From contig NZ_JAAGLY010000002.1 of the NCBI RefSeq assembly GCF_010548375.1, positions 310,001 to 374,000 on the forward strand: 64,000 nucleotides of DNA, in the 5' to 3' direction. The position numbers and the translations under genes are program-made. The notes below the pieces were generated by a model. The model did not search any database. It worked only from the letters and a program-made list of their open reading frames with translations, and was not told the DNA's origin. Shown piece after piece: positions 1 to 8,000 of the stretch. The stretch comes from Streptomyces sp. SID13726 (GTDB lineage Bacteria > Actinomycetota > Actinomycetes > Streptomycetales > Streptomycetaceae). Position 1 is the stretch's first letter; every line of letters starts with the position of its first letter.

Positions 1-446
1 TCGTCGGTTGCCACGGCTACTATTCGGACTTCTCCCGGACTTTCCACTCGGGCCCGGAGAAGCCGACCCAGGAGCAACGGACGCTCTACCGAATCGCCTA
101 CGAGCAGGTGCGGCACAACATCTCCGTCCTTCGGCCGCACATGGGGTTCCGGGACTACGCCAGGGAAGCCTGGGACATCCCTGACAAGTACTACGCGAAC
201 CGGTACTACCTCTCGGCACACGGCTGCGGAATGACGGGAGAATACCCGTACCTCTATCACGAGGGAGACTTCCCGGAAGCGGGGTACGACGGCGAGATCG
301 TGCCGGGCATGACGATCTGCGTGGAAAGTTACATCGGCTTGGAGAACGGTCGTGAAGGCGTCAAGCTCGAACAACAGGTCCTGATCACCGAGACCGGTAC
401 CGAGCTCCTCTCCGAGTTTCCGTTCGAAGAGGATCTCTTGAATTAG
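1..446 (+). CDS. M24-fold (pita-bread) hydrolase/lyase, DddP-like, C-terminal part
   Basis: The gene enters from the left edge (reading frame begins at base 3) and stops with TAG at 444-446, so only about 147 C-terminal residues are visible. They show the M24 catalytic half: YSDFSRTF (Asp ligand), SAHGCGMTGEYP (His), ICVESYIG (Glu) and VKLEQQVLIT (Glu). This fits a two-metal pita-bread enzyme of the Xaa-Pro dipeptidase/creatinase superfamily. The pattern G-C-x-G-x-x-x-D-x-S-R near the start and KLE-x-QVLIT near the end also resembles, from memory, DddP-type DMSP lyases. The N-terminal half that would separate peptidase from lyase lies outside the window. It is convergent with the S15 hydrolase gene. 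M24 fold is confident; the DddP assignment is tentative. Confidence 0.7.
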   Translation, partial: VGCHGYYSDFSRTFHSGPEKPTQEQRTLYRIAYEQVRHNISVLRPHMGFRDYAREAWDIPDKYYANRYYLSAHGCGMTGEYPYLYHEGDFPEAGYDGEIVPGMTICVESYIGLENGREGVKLEQQVLITETGTELLSEFPFEEDLLN

Positions 447-665
447 CGCGCCCTTCGGCACGTCCGCCGCTCGGCCAGGTACCGAGCCACTCCCCGACGG
501 GCCGCATGCCCTGCTCCGGCATCCGCAGCGCCGTCGCGACGCCCCCTTCCTTCGCCGCCGGTTCCCGCAGCGGCGCCAGATCCACCAGCCGGTCACGACG
601 ATGCACGCACATACGTCCCGGTGTGACGCAGCCGGAACGGGATGCCTCCGGAACGGCTTCGGACG

Positions 666-2276
666 TCAGACTCGGGCGCGGACGGGGAGGACGATCGCCG
701 AGGGGTGCTCCGGGTCGTGGTGGACGGTCTGGTCGGCGGCGCGGAAGGTCGTGGCGGTCACGTGGGCTTCCCCGGTGCCGGGGTTGCGGGCGTAGCGCGG
801 GAAGGCGCCGCTGGAGACCTGCACGCGGATGCGGTGGCCGCGCTTGAAGAGGTGCGCGGTGGGCCACAACCGGACGGTGGCGGACTGCGTTTCGTCCGCG
901 CCGGTCAGGCTGACCAGACCGTCGCAGATGTTGCGGGAACGTCCCTTCGGGTCGACGTCGCAGAGCCGGACGAAGACATCGGCGTGGGCGAGGCTGGAGC
1001 GGAAGAAGATCTCGGCTTCGACGTCGCCGACGATCTCCGTGTCCTGGTCGAGGACGGGTGTGGTGTAGGTGAGTACGTCCGGGCGGGCCTCCAGCGCGGT
1101 GTTGTCCACCGGGCCGGCCTTCGCGAGCATCCGGATGCCTCCGACGGCCGGGGTGGGATTCGTCGGGTCGTAGCGGTAGTGGTCGGGGGCACTGTCGGCG
1201 GGCGGTTCAACGGCCAGTCCGCCGTCCGGCTGGAGGTGGAAGCGCTGCGGGTCGTAGCCCTGGGGAGGCCAGGACGTGAAATCGCGCCACGCTTCCGCTC
1301 CCGTGACGTAGAGCCGGACCGGCGCCCGCTCGGGCGGCTGGACACCGCGCGCGTGGGCGAGCCCGAACTCGAGCGTCTCGGTGATCGCGCCGTTGTCCGG
1401 GGAGGTGTGCGTCCAGGGGCCGACCGTCAGCCGCGCCGGGCGTCCCGCGTCCTGCAGAGCGCGGAAGTCGCGCAACTGCCCGGGCAGGAAGATGTCGTAC
1501 CAGCCGGCGATCGAACTGACCGGCACCGTCGTCTCGGCCACCCGGTGCCGGTGATCGCATCCGTCCCAGTGCGGGGAGTCGGCGTCCTGGGCCAGGATGT
1601 TCTGGATGATCCCGCTGCGCTCGCCAAGGGCAGCTGTGTCAGCCCGTTCCAGCGGGAGTGTTCTCAACGCCCGTGCCGTGCGCCTGAGTTGGAGGGGCAC
1701 ACGCAGCAGCGCGCCTCGGCGTTCCTGAGCGCCGACCACTGTGCCCCACCCGAAGGGGGTCTCCAGTGAGAACCCGTCCGCGCGCAGGAATTCCAGTACC
1801 AACGTGGACGCGGTGACCTGCGGAATCATCGCCTTGACCTGGGGTGGCAGCTGGTCGGCGACCGCCCACTGGACGTAGCCCATGTAACTCGCCCCGCACA
1901 GCACGATCGCATCGCCGCACCAGGGCTGCTTCACCAGCCAGTCGAGGGTCGCCAGCCCGTCCTCGCGTTCGTTCCGCATCGGATCGAAGGTGCCGCCGGA
2001 GCCGAACGTGCCGCGCGCGCTCTGTATCAGCACCTGGTAGCCGCGCTCCGCCAACGGCCGCGCCTGGAGGGCGGCGAGCATGCCACCTCGCCCGTAGGGA
2101 CAGCGGATGAGAGCTGTCGGCAGCCCCTCTCCCCCGCTGCGCGGCGCCCATCGGTCCGCCAGCAGTTCCACTCCGTCGGGCATGGGCACGCGCAGATCGC
2201 GCTGGACCACCAGGTCTCGTGTCAGCGGTTCGGACAGTTTCATCCTGCGCTGGGCGAGAGAGTTGATGAGGTTCAC
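666..2276 (-). CDS. CocE/NonD family serine hydrolase (peptidase S15 fold)
   Basis: This 536-aa alpha/beta hydrolase has the CocE/X-Pro dipeptidyl-peptidase layout. The nucleophile is Ser130 in GASYMG, the acid Asp261 in AGWYDIFLPG and the base His290 in GPWTHTSP. A C-terminal jelly-roll region follows, with the typical VLTYTTPVLDQDTEIVGDVEAE start and a G-H-R-I-R-V-Q-V-S-S strand. Such enzymes cleave acyl or ester bonds of small molecules, but the substrate cannot be read from sequence. The GTG start at 2276 is preceded by AGGAACGTCCG. It lies 16 bases after the TetR stop on the same strand, so it is probably the last gene of a five-gene operon. No signal peptide is seen, so it should be cytoplasmic. 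Confidence 0.85.
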   Translation of the reverse strand: MNLINSLAQRRMKLSEPLTRDLVVQRDLRVPMPDGVELLADRWAPRSGGEGLPTALIRCPYGRGGMLAALQARPLAERGYQVLIQSARGTFGSGGTFDPMRNEREDGLATLDWLVKQPWCGDAIVLCGASYMGYVQWAVADQLPPQVKAMIPQVTASTLVLEFLRADGFSLETPFGWGTVVGAQERRGALLRVPLQLRRTARALRTLPLERADTAALGERSGIIQNILAQDADSPHWDGCDHRHRVAETTVPVSSIAGWYDIFLPGQLRDFRALQDAGRPARLTVGPWTHTSPDNGAITETLEFGLAHARGVQPPERAPVRLYVTGAEAWRDFTSWPPQGYDPQRFHLQPDGGLAVEPPADSAPDHYRYDPTNPTPAVGGIRMLAKAGPVDNTALEARPDVLTYTTPVLDQDTEIVGDVEAEIFFRSSLAHADVFVRLCDVDPKGRSRNICDGLVSLTGADETQSATVRLWPTAHLFKRGHRIRVQVSSGAFPRYARNPGTGEAHVTATTFRAADQTVHHDPEHPSAIVLPVRARV

Positions 2277-2292
2277 CGGACGTTCCTGCTTT

Positions 2293-2913
2293 CTACGGGG
2301 TGCCGCCGGAAGGGGACTTCAGTACGGGGGCGATGAACTCGGCGACACCGAACAGCCGGTCGACCAGTCGTTCCACGTCGAGGGGGTCGGGTCCCTCGAC
2401 CACCCAAGCGGTGACCAACGCGCTCGCACCGCCCGTCAGGAACGCGGCGAGGTCCCTGGCCATACCCGGGTCGAGGTCCGGGTACAGGACCGTCACCGAG
2501 TCGAGGTTCAGCGTTTCGAAGAACTCGTTGACGGTCCGGTTCATCTCGTACGCGCACGCCCCGGTCAGCATCGGGCGGTAGAAACGTCGATGGCGTGCGA
2601 AGTGTTGGGCCATGGCCACGGCCTGGGGGCGCAGGGACTCCAGGACGTCATCGTCGGCTGGTGGCAGCACCTCGCGTTCCAGCAGATCACGAGCCGCCGC
2701 CGTGAAGAGCTGTTCGCGATCACCGAAGTGCATGTACAGAAGCTTGCGGCTGACGTCGGCCGCCTCGGTGATGTCCGTGACGGCGATGGAGGTCGTCCCT
2801 CGCTCGGACACCAGCCGCACCGCCGCACGCATCAGAGCCACGCGTGAGCGCTGGACCCGACGGTCCTGAGGCTTGGACGGAGAGGGGGAAGGCCCGGCGG
2901 GCTGGTGATCCAT
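2293..2913 (-). CDS. TetR/AcrR family transcriptional regulator
   Basis: A TetR-type repressor of 206 residues from the chosen ATG at 2913 (MDHQPAG). An in-frame extension up to 3018 exists but would overlap the FAH gene and reads as low-complexity sequence. The DNA-binding helix-turn-helix is near residues 20-65: RVALMRAAVRLVSERG, TSIAVTDITEAADVSRKLLYMHFGDRE, with the usual Y-x-H-F-x-x-R/K ending. The C-terminal ligand domain is generic. It sits inside the minus-strand operon between the FAH hydrolase and the S15 hydrolase and may control that operon. Confidence 0.85.
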   Translation of the reverse strand: MDHQPAGPSPSPSKPQDRRVQRSRVALMRAAVRLVSERGTTSIAVTDITEAADVSRKLLYMHFGDREQLFTAAARDLLEREVLPPADDDVLESLRPQAVAMAQHFARHRRFYRPMLTGACAYEMNRTVNEFFETLNLDSVTVLYPDLDPGMARDLAAFLTGGASALVTAWVVEGPDPLDVERLVDRLFGVAEFIAPVLKSPSGGTP

Positions 2914-2977
2914 TCCCCGATAATACTCACCTGTTCCAAAGTACACAACTGTAGAAAAACACGTATGCGCGGGGACC

Positions 2978-3922
2978 TCACACCCTGCGGCGGCTCTCCG
3001 GCAGAGGTACCGGGGCAATGCCCTCCACCACGGCGTTGCTGATGGTGCCGAGCCCTTCGACGCTCATCGTGACCGTGTCGCCGGGGGTGAGGGGCGGTGG
3101 GTCCAGGGTGCCGGTGCGGCCCCAGAGTTCGGCCAGGCAGCCGCCGTTGCCGCAGGTGCCCGAGCCCAGGACGTCACCGGGGCGGACCCAGGTGCCCCGG
3201 GAGGCGTAGGTCACCATCTCCTCGAACGTCCATGCCATGTTGGCCAGCCGGTCCTCCCCGACCGTCTCTCCGTTGACGGACACGGTCAGCGCGAGGTCGA
3301 GGAATCCGTCGGCGGTGCGGTGGTGTTCGAGTTCGTCGGCGGTGACCAGCCAGGGGCCGAGGGTGGTGGCGGTGTCCTTGCCCTTGGCCGGGCCGAGTCT
3401 GACCTGCATCTCGCGGCTCTGGAGGTCGCGGGCGGACCAGTCGTTGAGGATCGTGTAGCCGACGATGTGCTCGCGTGCCTGCTCCGGGGTGAGGTCCCGG
3501 CCTGCTTTTCCGATGACAGCGGCCACTTCGAGTTCGAAGTCGAAGCGACGGCAACCGGGCGGAACGGGCACGTCGTCGTGAGCGCCGATCATCGCGTACG
3601 GGTTGGTGAAGTAGAACGCGGGCGCGGCGTACCACTCGTCGGGAACCGTGTCGCCGTAACCCCGTGCCACGCCGACGACATGGCTCTCGAACGTCATGAA
3701 GTCACGGACGGTGGGCGGTTGGAGGGGCGGCAGCAGTCGGACGTCGGCCAGCGCCACCGGCAGGGTACCGGCACGGGCGCGCTCCCCCGCCTCGCACAGC
3801 GGTCCCTCCCCCTCCGCGATGAGATCGTCCAGTTCCACGGGGTGTTCGAAGGGATGGATCCGGTCGTCGGCGACGACTCCTGCCTGCCGTTTTCCGTCAT
3901 GGACGAAGGTGGCGAACTTCAT
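2978..3922 (-). CDS. Fumarylacetoacetate hydrolase (FAH) family protein
   Basis: A 314-aa FAH-superfamily enzyme. The metal-binding signature is visible as RRFDFELEVAAVIG (Glu130 and Glu132) followed by GYTILNDWSARDLQ (Asp161), and the C-terminal half carries the family pattern GSGTCGNGGC. Members hydrolyse or decarboxylate C-C bonds of acylpyruvates and ring-cleavage products. Start MKFATFVHDG was chosen because its ATG overlaps the stop of the MFS gene by four bases (ATGA at 3919-3922), implying translational coupling; upstream in-frame sequence is antisense to nothing recognisable. Together with the pump, the MBL hydrolase and the S15 hydrolase it suggests breakdown of an aromatic or oxo-acid compound. 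Confidence 0.88.
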   Translation of the reverse strand: MKFATFVHDGKRQAGVVADDRIHPFEHPVELDDLIAEGEGPLCEAGERARAGTLPVALADVRLLPPLQPPTVRDFMTFESHVVGVARGYGDTVPDEWYAAPAFYFTNPYAMIGAHDDVPVPPGCRRFDFELEVAAVIGKAGRDLTPEQAREHIVGYTILNDWSARDLQSREMQVRLGPAKGKDTATTLGPWLVTADELEHHRTADGFLDLALTVSVNGETVGEDRLANMAWTFEEMVTYASRGTWVRPGDVLGSGTCGNGGCLAELWGRTGTLDPPPLTPGDTVTMSVEGLGTISNAVVEGIAPVPLPESRRRV

Positions 3923-5517
3923 CGCGCGCTCTCCTGCGATCGGACCGGGTGGGTGGCGCCGGGCCGGAGGCCGACGAAGACGGCCGCGATCACGGCGGCG
4001 GCGACGCAGGCCGCGGCGGTGAGCAGGAGTCCGTTGTTGTAGCCGTGGGCCAGTGCGTCCGAGGTGTAGGGCGCGAGCTTGGCGCTGAGCGGCCCGAGGT
4101 CGGCGGTGTGCAGCGCCAGTGGTCCGCCCCCGTGCAGGACGGCACTCGCGATGCCGTGTTCCTTGGGGGTGAGACCGGCGCCGGCGAGGTCGCCGGTGAG
4201 CCGGTCGGCGGCCATGCCGAGGGCGACGGCGCCGACGACGGCCGGGCCGAGGGTCTGGCCGAGGTCGCGGACCAGGCTGGTGGTGGCGCCGGCCATCCCC
4301 GTCAGGCTCTGCGGTACGACGTTGACGGCGGCGGCGGTGAGCGCGGCGACGACCAGGCCGAAGCCGACGCCGTTGAGGACCAGTGGTCCGAGCAGGGGGA
4401 TCAGGCCGGTCTCCTGGACCGGCACCGCGCGCAGCCACAGTTGGGCGGCGGCGAGCGAGACGAAGCCGGTGACGAGCATCGGGCCGGGGCCGACGCGGTG
4501 CAGCAGCCGGGCCAGCAGGGGCCAGATGAACGGCGTGATGCCCTGGATGATCACGAACGGAATCGCCGCGCGCAGGGGACTCTGGTGCTGGATGACGCCC
4601 AGCCGGATACTCAGGTCGTAGGCGCCGCCGAGGAAACCGAACATGCCGATCACGGCCATCGCGGCGGACGCGGCGAAGGCCCGGATGCGGAAGAGCTCAA
4701 GGCGCAGCATCGGGGCGGCGCTCCGGTTCTCCACCGTCACGAACGCGGCGAGGAACACCCCGAAGGCGACGAAGGACAGCACCACCGGCGCCGAGCCCCA
4801 GCCGTCCGAGGGGCCCTCGATGATCCCGTACAGCAGGGCGAGCATGGCCACGGCGATGCAGATCTGACCGGGCCAGTCCAGCGAGCGGCCCTCGGGGGCG
4901 CTGGACTCGGACGCCAGCAGCCAGGCGGCCACGGCGGTGACGACGGCGATCACTCCGGTCACGCCGAACGCCCACTGGAACGAGGTGTGTTCGACGATGC
5001 CACCGGACAGGAGCGGGGCGATGAGGGCACCCAGGGACAGCGCCGTGGTCCACGAGGCCAGCCCCCTGGCCCGGGCGGCCGGTGTGGTGGTGACTGCGGT
5101 GATCATCGTGAGGGAGGCCGGGAAGAGCGCGGCGGCTCCGATGCCCGAGATGGCCTGGCCGGTGATCAGCTGTGCCGGGGAGTCGGAGGTGGCGGAGACC
5201 AAGTAGCCGACGGCGGCCAGCAGTGCGGCGCCCACGACCAGTTTCTTACGGCCGTACAGGTCACCCAGGACTCCGAAGGTCAGGGCGAGGACGGCGGCGG
5301 GCACCAGGAACGCGTCGCTGATCCAGGTCAGTTCGGAGCCGGATGCCTGGAGGGTGCGCTGCATGACGCCGTTTATCGCGGCAGGCAGCACCAGGCCGAT
5401 CTGGGCCAGGCAGACGGCCAGACAGCCGGCGACGATCGTGCCGGTGTGCCGGGAACCGGCTCCGGGTGCCGTCACGGACGGTGTGGTCGGTGGGTCGTAG
5501 GCAGGGGTGGCGACCAT
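3919..5517 (-). CDS. MFS drug:H+ antiporter-2 type transporter
   Basis: A 532-residue integral membrane transporter with about 14 hydrophobic segments, fitting the DHA2 branch of the major facilitator superfamily. The cytoplasmic loop after TM2 carries the motif FGVLGDLYGRKKLVV (motif A: G-x-L-x-D-x-x-G-R-K/R). The ATG at 5517 was preferred over the in-frame start at 5547 because it has GAAGGAG seven bases upstream. Its stop overlaps the FAH start by four bases, so pump and hydrolase are translated together. It probably exports or imports the compound handled by the neighbouring hydrolases. Confidence 0.88.
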   Translation of the reverse strand: MVATPAYDPPTTPSVTAPGAGSRHTGTIVAGCLAVCLAQIGLVLPAAINGVMQRTLQASGSELTWISDAFLVPAAVLALTFGVLGDLYGRKKLVVGAALLAAVGYLVSATSDSPAQLITGQAISGIGAAALFPASLTMITAVTTTPAARARGLASWTTALSLGALIAPLLSGGIVEHTSFQWAFGVTGVIAVVTAVAAWLLASESSAPEGRSLDWPGQICIAVAMLALLYGIIEGPSDGWGSAPVVLSFVAFGVFLAAFVTVENRSAAPMLRLELFRIRAFAASAAMAVIGMFGFLGGAYDLSIRLGVIQHQSPLRAAIPFVIIQGITPFIWPLLARLLHRVGPGPMLVTGFVSLAAAQLWLRAVPVQETGLIPLLGPLVLNGVGFGLVVAALTAAAVNVVPQSLTGMAGATTSLVRDLGQTLGPAVVGAVALGMAADRLTGDLAGAGLTPKEHGIASAVLHGGGPLALHTADLGPLSAKLAPYTSDALAHGYNNGLLLTAAACVAAAVIAAVFVGLRPGATHPVRSQESAR

Positions 5518-5584
5518 GGCTTCTCCTTCGAAGGCCGGCGCGAGCACATACCGGGGACTGGGGGCTTGGGGGTCGGCGTGACCG

Positions 5585-6523
5585 TCAGACGTCGGCGCAC
5601 AGCTCGGCCATGCAGCCGAACAGTCCGGGGCCGTCGAGCGGGGGCAGTGCGGGGTCGAGCTCCCGGTAGACGGTGTGGACGTTGACGGCGAGGCGCTCGC
5701 TCTCGCCCAGGTCGGCGAAGCGGCCCAGACGGATGTCGCGCGCCGCGTCCAGGACCGGCAGGCCGGCGGTGAACCGGACGGTGGCCTGCTCGTGGACGAA
5801 TTCGAGGTAGTCGCGGATCTCGCGGACGGTCTCTCGGGTGGTGACGGGGCCGTGGCCGGGCACGACGGCGTGGGCGTCGAGTCCGAGCAGGAGGTCGCAG
5901 GCGGCGAGCCAGCGGGCGAAGGGGCCGTGCCAGACGATCGGAGTGGCGCGGGCGAAGACGATGTCGCCGGTGTAGACGACTCCGGCCCTCGGGACGTGCA
6001 CGATCGTGTCCCCGGCGCTGTGTGCGGGACCCACGTCGATGAGGTGGACCTCCGTGCCGCCGACGTCCAGGGCGGTTTCGCCGTCGAAGACCCGGTGGGG
6101 CAGGACCGGGTCGATGTCGTCGTAGTGGAAACGGCCGAAGGCGCGGCGGGCGAACCGTCCGGCGGGGTTGTCCATGCCGGTCAGCGCGCGCATCTCGGCG
6201 GGGCCCACCTGCCGCATGTCCGTCACCGAACCGCGGGCCGCGACGATCTCGGCGTGGGCCACGAGCTGGTTGCCGAACCAGTGGTCGCCGTTGCCGTGGG
6301 TGTTGACCACGGTGGAGATCGGCGCGGCGGCGGTCAGCGGGGCCAGCGCGTCCAGCAAGTCCTGGGTCAGGCGCAGGTCGTAGAGGGTGTCGACGAGCAG
6401 GGACGTGCCCCGGCCGGTGATCAGCCCGGCGTTGCTCATGCCCCAGCCGCCGACGCCCGCGATCCAGGCGTGACAGCCGTTGCCCAGGTCGATCCGGCCG
6501 GTGAGGGAGGTGGCTGAAGCCAT
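5585..6523 (-). CDS. MBL-fold metallo-hydrolase
   Basis: A 312-aa metallo-beta-lactamase fold protein. The zinc motif is HGNGDHW (H-x-N-x-D-H rather than the common H-x-H-x-D-H), with further ligands in VGPAHSAGDTIVH, VVYTGDIVFA and VVPGHGPV. Replacement of the second motif His by Asn is seen in some SoxH/quinoprotein-relay-like and lactonase-like members. A strong ribosome site (AAGGAGGCACG) precedes the ATG at 6523. It is probably the first gene of the operon that runs down to 666 and is divergent from a TetR gene. Confidence 0.85.
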   Translation of the reverse strand: MASATSLTGRIDLGNGCHAWIAGVGGWGMSNAGLITGRGTSLLVDTLYDLRLTQDLLDALAPLTAAAPISTVVNTHGNGDHWFGNQLVAHAEIVAARGSVTDMRQVGPAEMRALTGMDNPAGRFARRAFGRFHYDDIDPVLPHRVFDGETALDVGGTEVHLIDVGPAHSAGDTIVHVPRAGVVYTGDIVFARATPIVWHGPFARWLAACDLLLGLDAHAVVPGHGPVTTRETVREIRDYLEFVHEQATVRFTAGLPVLDAARDIRLGRFADLGESERLAVNVHTVYRELDPALPPLDGPGLFGCMAELCADV

Positions 6524-6569
6524 CGTGCCTCCTTGTCGCGTCTCGCGGCCAACTCAGCGAGACTCCAAT

Positions 6570-6597
6570 CCATTGCTGGACTAGAGTCCACCAATGG
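6570..6597. promoter_or_regulatory. 28-bp palindromic operator candidate between MBL operon and tetR
   Basis: Half-sites CCATTGcTGGACT (6570-6582) and AGTCCAcCAATGG (6585-6597) are inverted repeats around a 2-base centre, with 12 of 13 positions pairing. The site lies 47 bases from the MBL start and 67 bases from the tetR start, in the shared promoter region. Its size and symmetry fit a TetR-family operator. Binding by the adjacent TetR is inferred. Confidence 0.65.
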
Positions 6598-6663
6598 CGA
6601 GGAATCTAGAGATGTGCCGGGGTGAGGTCAAGAGGCGGGAGGCGTTGTGCTGTACTGGGCGCC

Positions 6664-7311
6664 ATGAAGATCCCTGACACGACAGCCGCGGCCGAGGGCG
6701 GCGCGCCGGTCGGACGCCAGGAGCGCAGGCGCCGCAAGCTGCACGACCGGCTGTACGACACGGCTGTCGGCCTCTTCGTCGCCCAGGGATTCGAGGCGAC
6801 GACGATGGAGCAGATCGCCGAGGCGGCCGACGTGGCCCGTGCCACCGTCTTCAACCACTACGCGCAGAAGGTCGGCTTCCTGGAGGAGTGGGGGGCCCGG
6901 CGCCGGGCCCGGGTGGCCGAGATCCTCGGCGCGCAGCATGCGGAGGACCTGCCGGTCGACGACCGGCTACGGCGCTACCTGACGGAAATGGCCGACCTCA
7001 ACATCGCCTCCCGCGCCGAGACGACGGTCCTGATGGACGCCTCGGCGCGCTACGGCCGTCTCCTTCAGGACCCGTCGCTGGAGGTGGAGCTCGCACGGAT
7101 CGTCGAGGAAGGCCTGGGGCGGGGCGAGATCAGGGCGGGCGTCGACTGCGACCAGGCGGGAGCCCTGCTGGCCATGTGCTACTTCTCGACGATCCTGCGC
7201 TGGATCCGCGAGGAACCGGCCCCCTTCGACCTCCAGCAACGACTCGGCGGCGCGCTCGACATCATTCTGATGGGGGTCCTGGTCGGCCGGGGGGATGCCG
7301 GAAGGCCCTGA
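6664..7311 (+). CDS. TetR/AcrR family transcriptional regulator
   Basis: A 215-aa TetR regulator starting at MKIPDTTAAA. An in-frame GTG at 6622 would add 14 residues; a GGGAGG lies at about 6638 but is far from the ATG, so the start is uncertain. The HTH spans roughly residues 25-70: LHDRLYDTAVGLFVAQGFEAT, MEQIAEAADVARATVFNHYAQK. The rest is a helical ligand-binding domain. It is divergent from the MBL-MFS-FAH operon and probably represses it and itself through the palindrome at 6570-6597. Confidence 0.87.
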   Translation: MKIPDTTAAAEGGAPVGRQERRRRKLHDRLYDTAVGLFVAQGFEATTMEQIAEAADVARATVFNHYAQKVGFLEEWGARRRARVAEILGAQHAEDLPVDDRLRRYLTEMADLNIASRAETTVLMDASARYGRLLQDPSLEVELARIVEEGLGRGEIRAGVDCDQAGALLAMCYFSTILRWIREEPAPFDLQQRLGGALDIILMGVLVGRGDAGRP

Positions 7312-7448
7312 CGCCCCGGGCGTTCCCTCAACCCCGGAGGCTCTCAAGTTTTCGTGCGGGTTCGACAAGCGTGAGCAATAATTTATTTGTTCAACCATTC
7401 CTTCGACATCATGGACACGCGCTACCCGCCTTCGTAATCTCGCATTGT

Positions 7449-7464
7449 GGATGGAATTCCATCC
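7449..7464. promoter_or_regulatory. Perfect 16-bp palindrome upstream of the RiPP precursor
   Basis: GGATGGAATTCCATCC is its own reverse complement. It lies 34 bases before the precursor GTG, downstream of an unusually AT-rich patch (about 7377-7395). That position fits an operator or activator site controlling the RiPP operon. No regulator gene is in the operon; the TetR gene immediately upstream is one candidate partner. Confidence 0.5.
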
Positions 7465-7497
7465 CGGCAATCGACCGACCTGTACGGAGGCAGCAAA

Positions 7498-7659
7498 GTG
7501 ACTCAGATCACCCACGCCGAACCGCTGATGCTGGGAAGTCTGGAAGCCCCGAGGATCACACCGCTCGGTGCCCTCGACGACGAACAGGGAGTCAGCGGCA
7601 TGGGTCTGGAGAACCAGCCCCCCAAGCCCCTGATGGCGATCATCTACAACGGTATCTGA
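7498..7659 (+). CDS. Putative RiPP precursor peptide (53 aa)
   Basis: A short ORF starting at GTG 7498 with GGAGG eight bases upstream; longer in-frame starts read through the promoter palindrome. It encodes 53 residues starting MTQITHAEPL, with a mid-region ITPLGALDDEQGVSGMG and C-terminus NQPPKPLMAIIYNGI. An N-terminal leader of about 35-38 residues followed by a short Pro- and aliphatic-rich core is typical of radical-SAM RiPP substrates. There is no Cys, and Ser and Thr occur only in the proposed leader, so lanthionine, sactionine or thiazole chemistry in the core is not possible. C-methylation of core residues fits the encoded B12-type radical SAM enzyme. It heads the operon that ends at 11214. 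Confidence 0.7.
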   Translation: MTQITHAEPLMLGSLEAPRITPLGALDDEQGVSGMGLENQPPKPLMAIIYNGI

Positions 7660-7680
7660 TCTCCGGAACAGCGTGAGAGA

Positions 7681-7712
7681 AGCTGGCACCGCACTTCTTT
7701 CCGGTGCCAGCT
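7681..7712 (+). terminator. Hairpin after precursor gene (attenuator-like)
   Basis: Arms AGCTGGCACCG (7681-7691) and CGGTGCCAGCT (7702-7712) pair perfectly over 11 bp around a 10-base pyrimidine-rich loop. The hairpin begins 21 bases after the precursor stop, and no run of T follows. A partial terminator here would give more precursor mRNA than maturase mRNA, as is usual in RiPP operons. Confidence 0.6.
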
Positions 7713-7763
7713 GCCGCCGATTCCTGTCTTTCTGGGTGCATCCTCGAGAATGAGAGCCGGAAA

Positions 7764-8000
7764 ATGCCGAGGCGAATATGGGTCGCGGAGGGCGTCGCGA
7801 GCGACGGAGATGTGTACGGACGGGCCCTCCAGCTGCCGGACGGACGCAACGCCGCGGGCTCCCCCACCGGGGACACGGGAGTGCAGCGCAGAGCGGGGAC
7901 GATCCTCAAGAACCATCTCGGCGACATCCCGTCCTGCCCCTGCCTGGCCGCGCTGGTGACGGACGAGCGCCTGCGCATCCCGGAGGCCGCCGATGCCTGA
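7764..8000 (+). CDS. Hypothetical 78-aa protein in the RiPP operon
   Basis: I do not recognise this protein. The ATG at 7764 (MPRRIWVAEG) follows GAGAGCCGG. The ORF ends in a stop that overlaps the next gene start by eight bases, which argues for translation. The C-terminal half, with TILKNHLGDIPSCPCLAALVTDERLRIPEAADA split by a Cys-Pro-Cys, looks more protein-like than the Gly/Arg-rich N-terminal half. The true start may be further downstream, or a small frameshift may exist. No domain is visible. Confidence 0.4.
   Translation: MPRRIWVAEGVASDGDVYGRALQLPDGRNAAGSPTGDTGVQRRAGTILKNHLGDIPSCPCLAALVTDERLRIPEAADA

Noticed and set aside
385..867. Minus-strand open frame of 160 codons between and over the M24 and S15 genes
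   Set aside because: It overlaps the C-terminal end of the M24 gene antisense and the S15 gene antisense, and the translated product is Arg/Pro-rich with no domain. I treat it as a shadow of high-GC DNA.
3949..5685. Plus-strand open frame of 578 codons opposite the MFS gene
   Set aside because: Its product is a Gly/Asp/Arg low-complexity string; the opposite strand shows a clean transporter with ribosome site and motif A.
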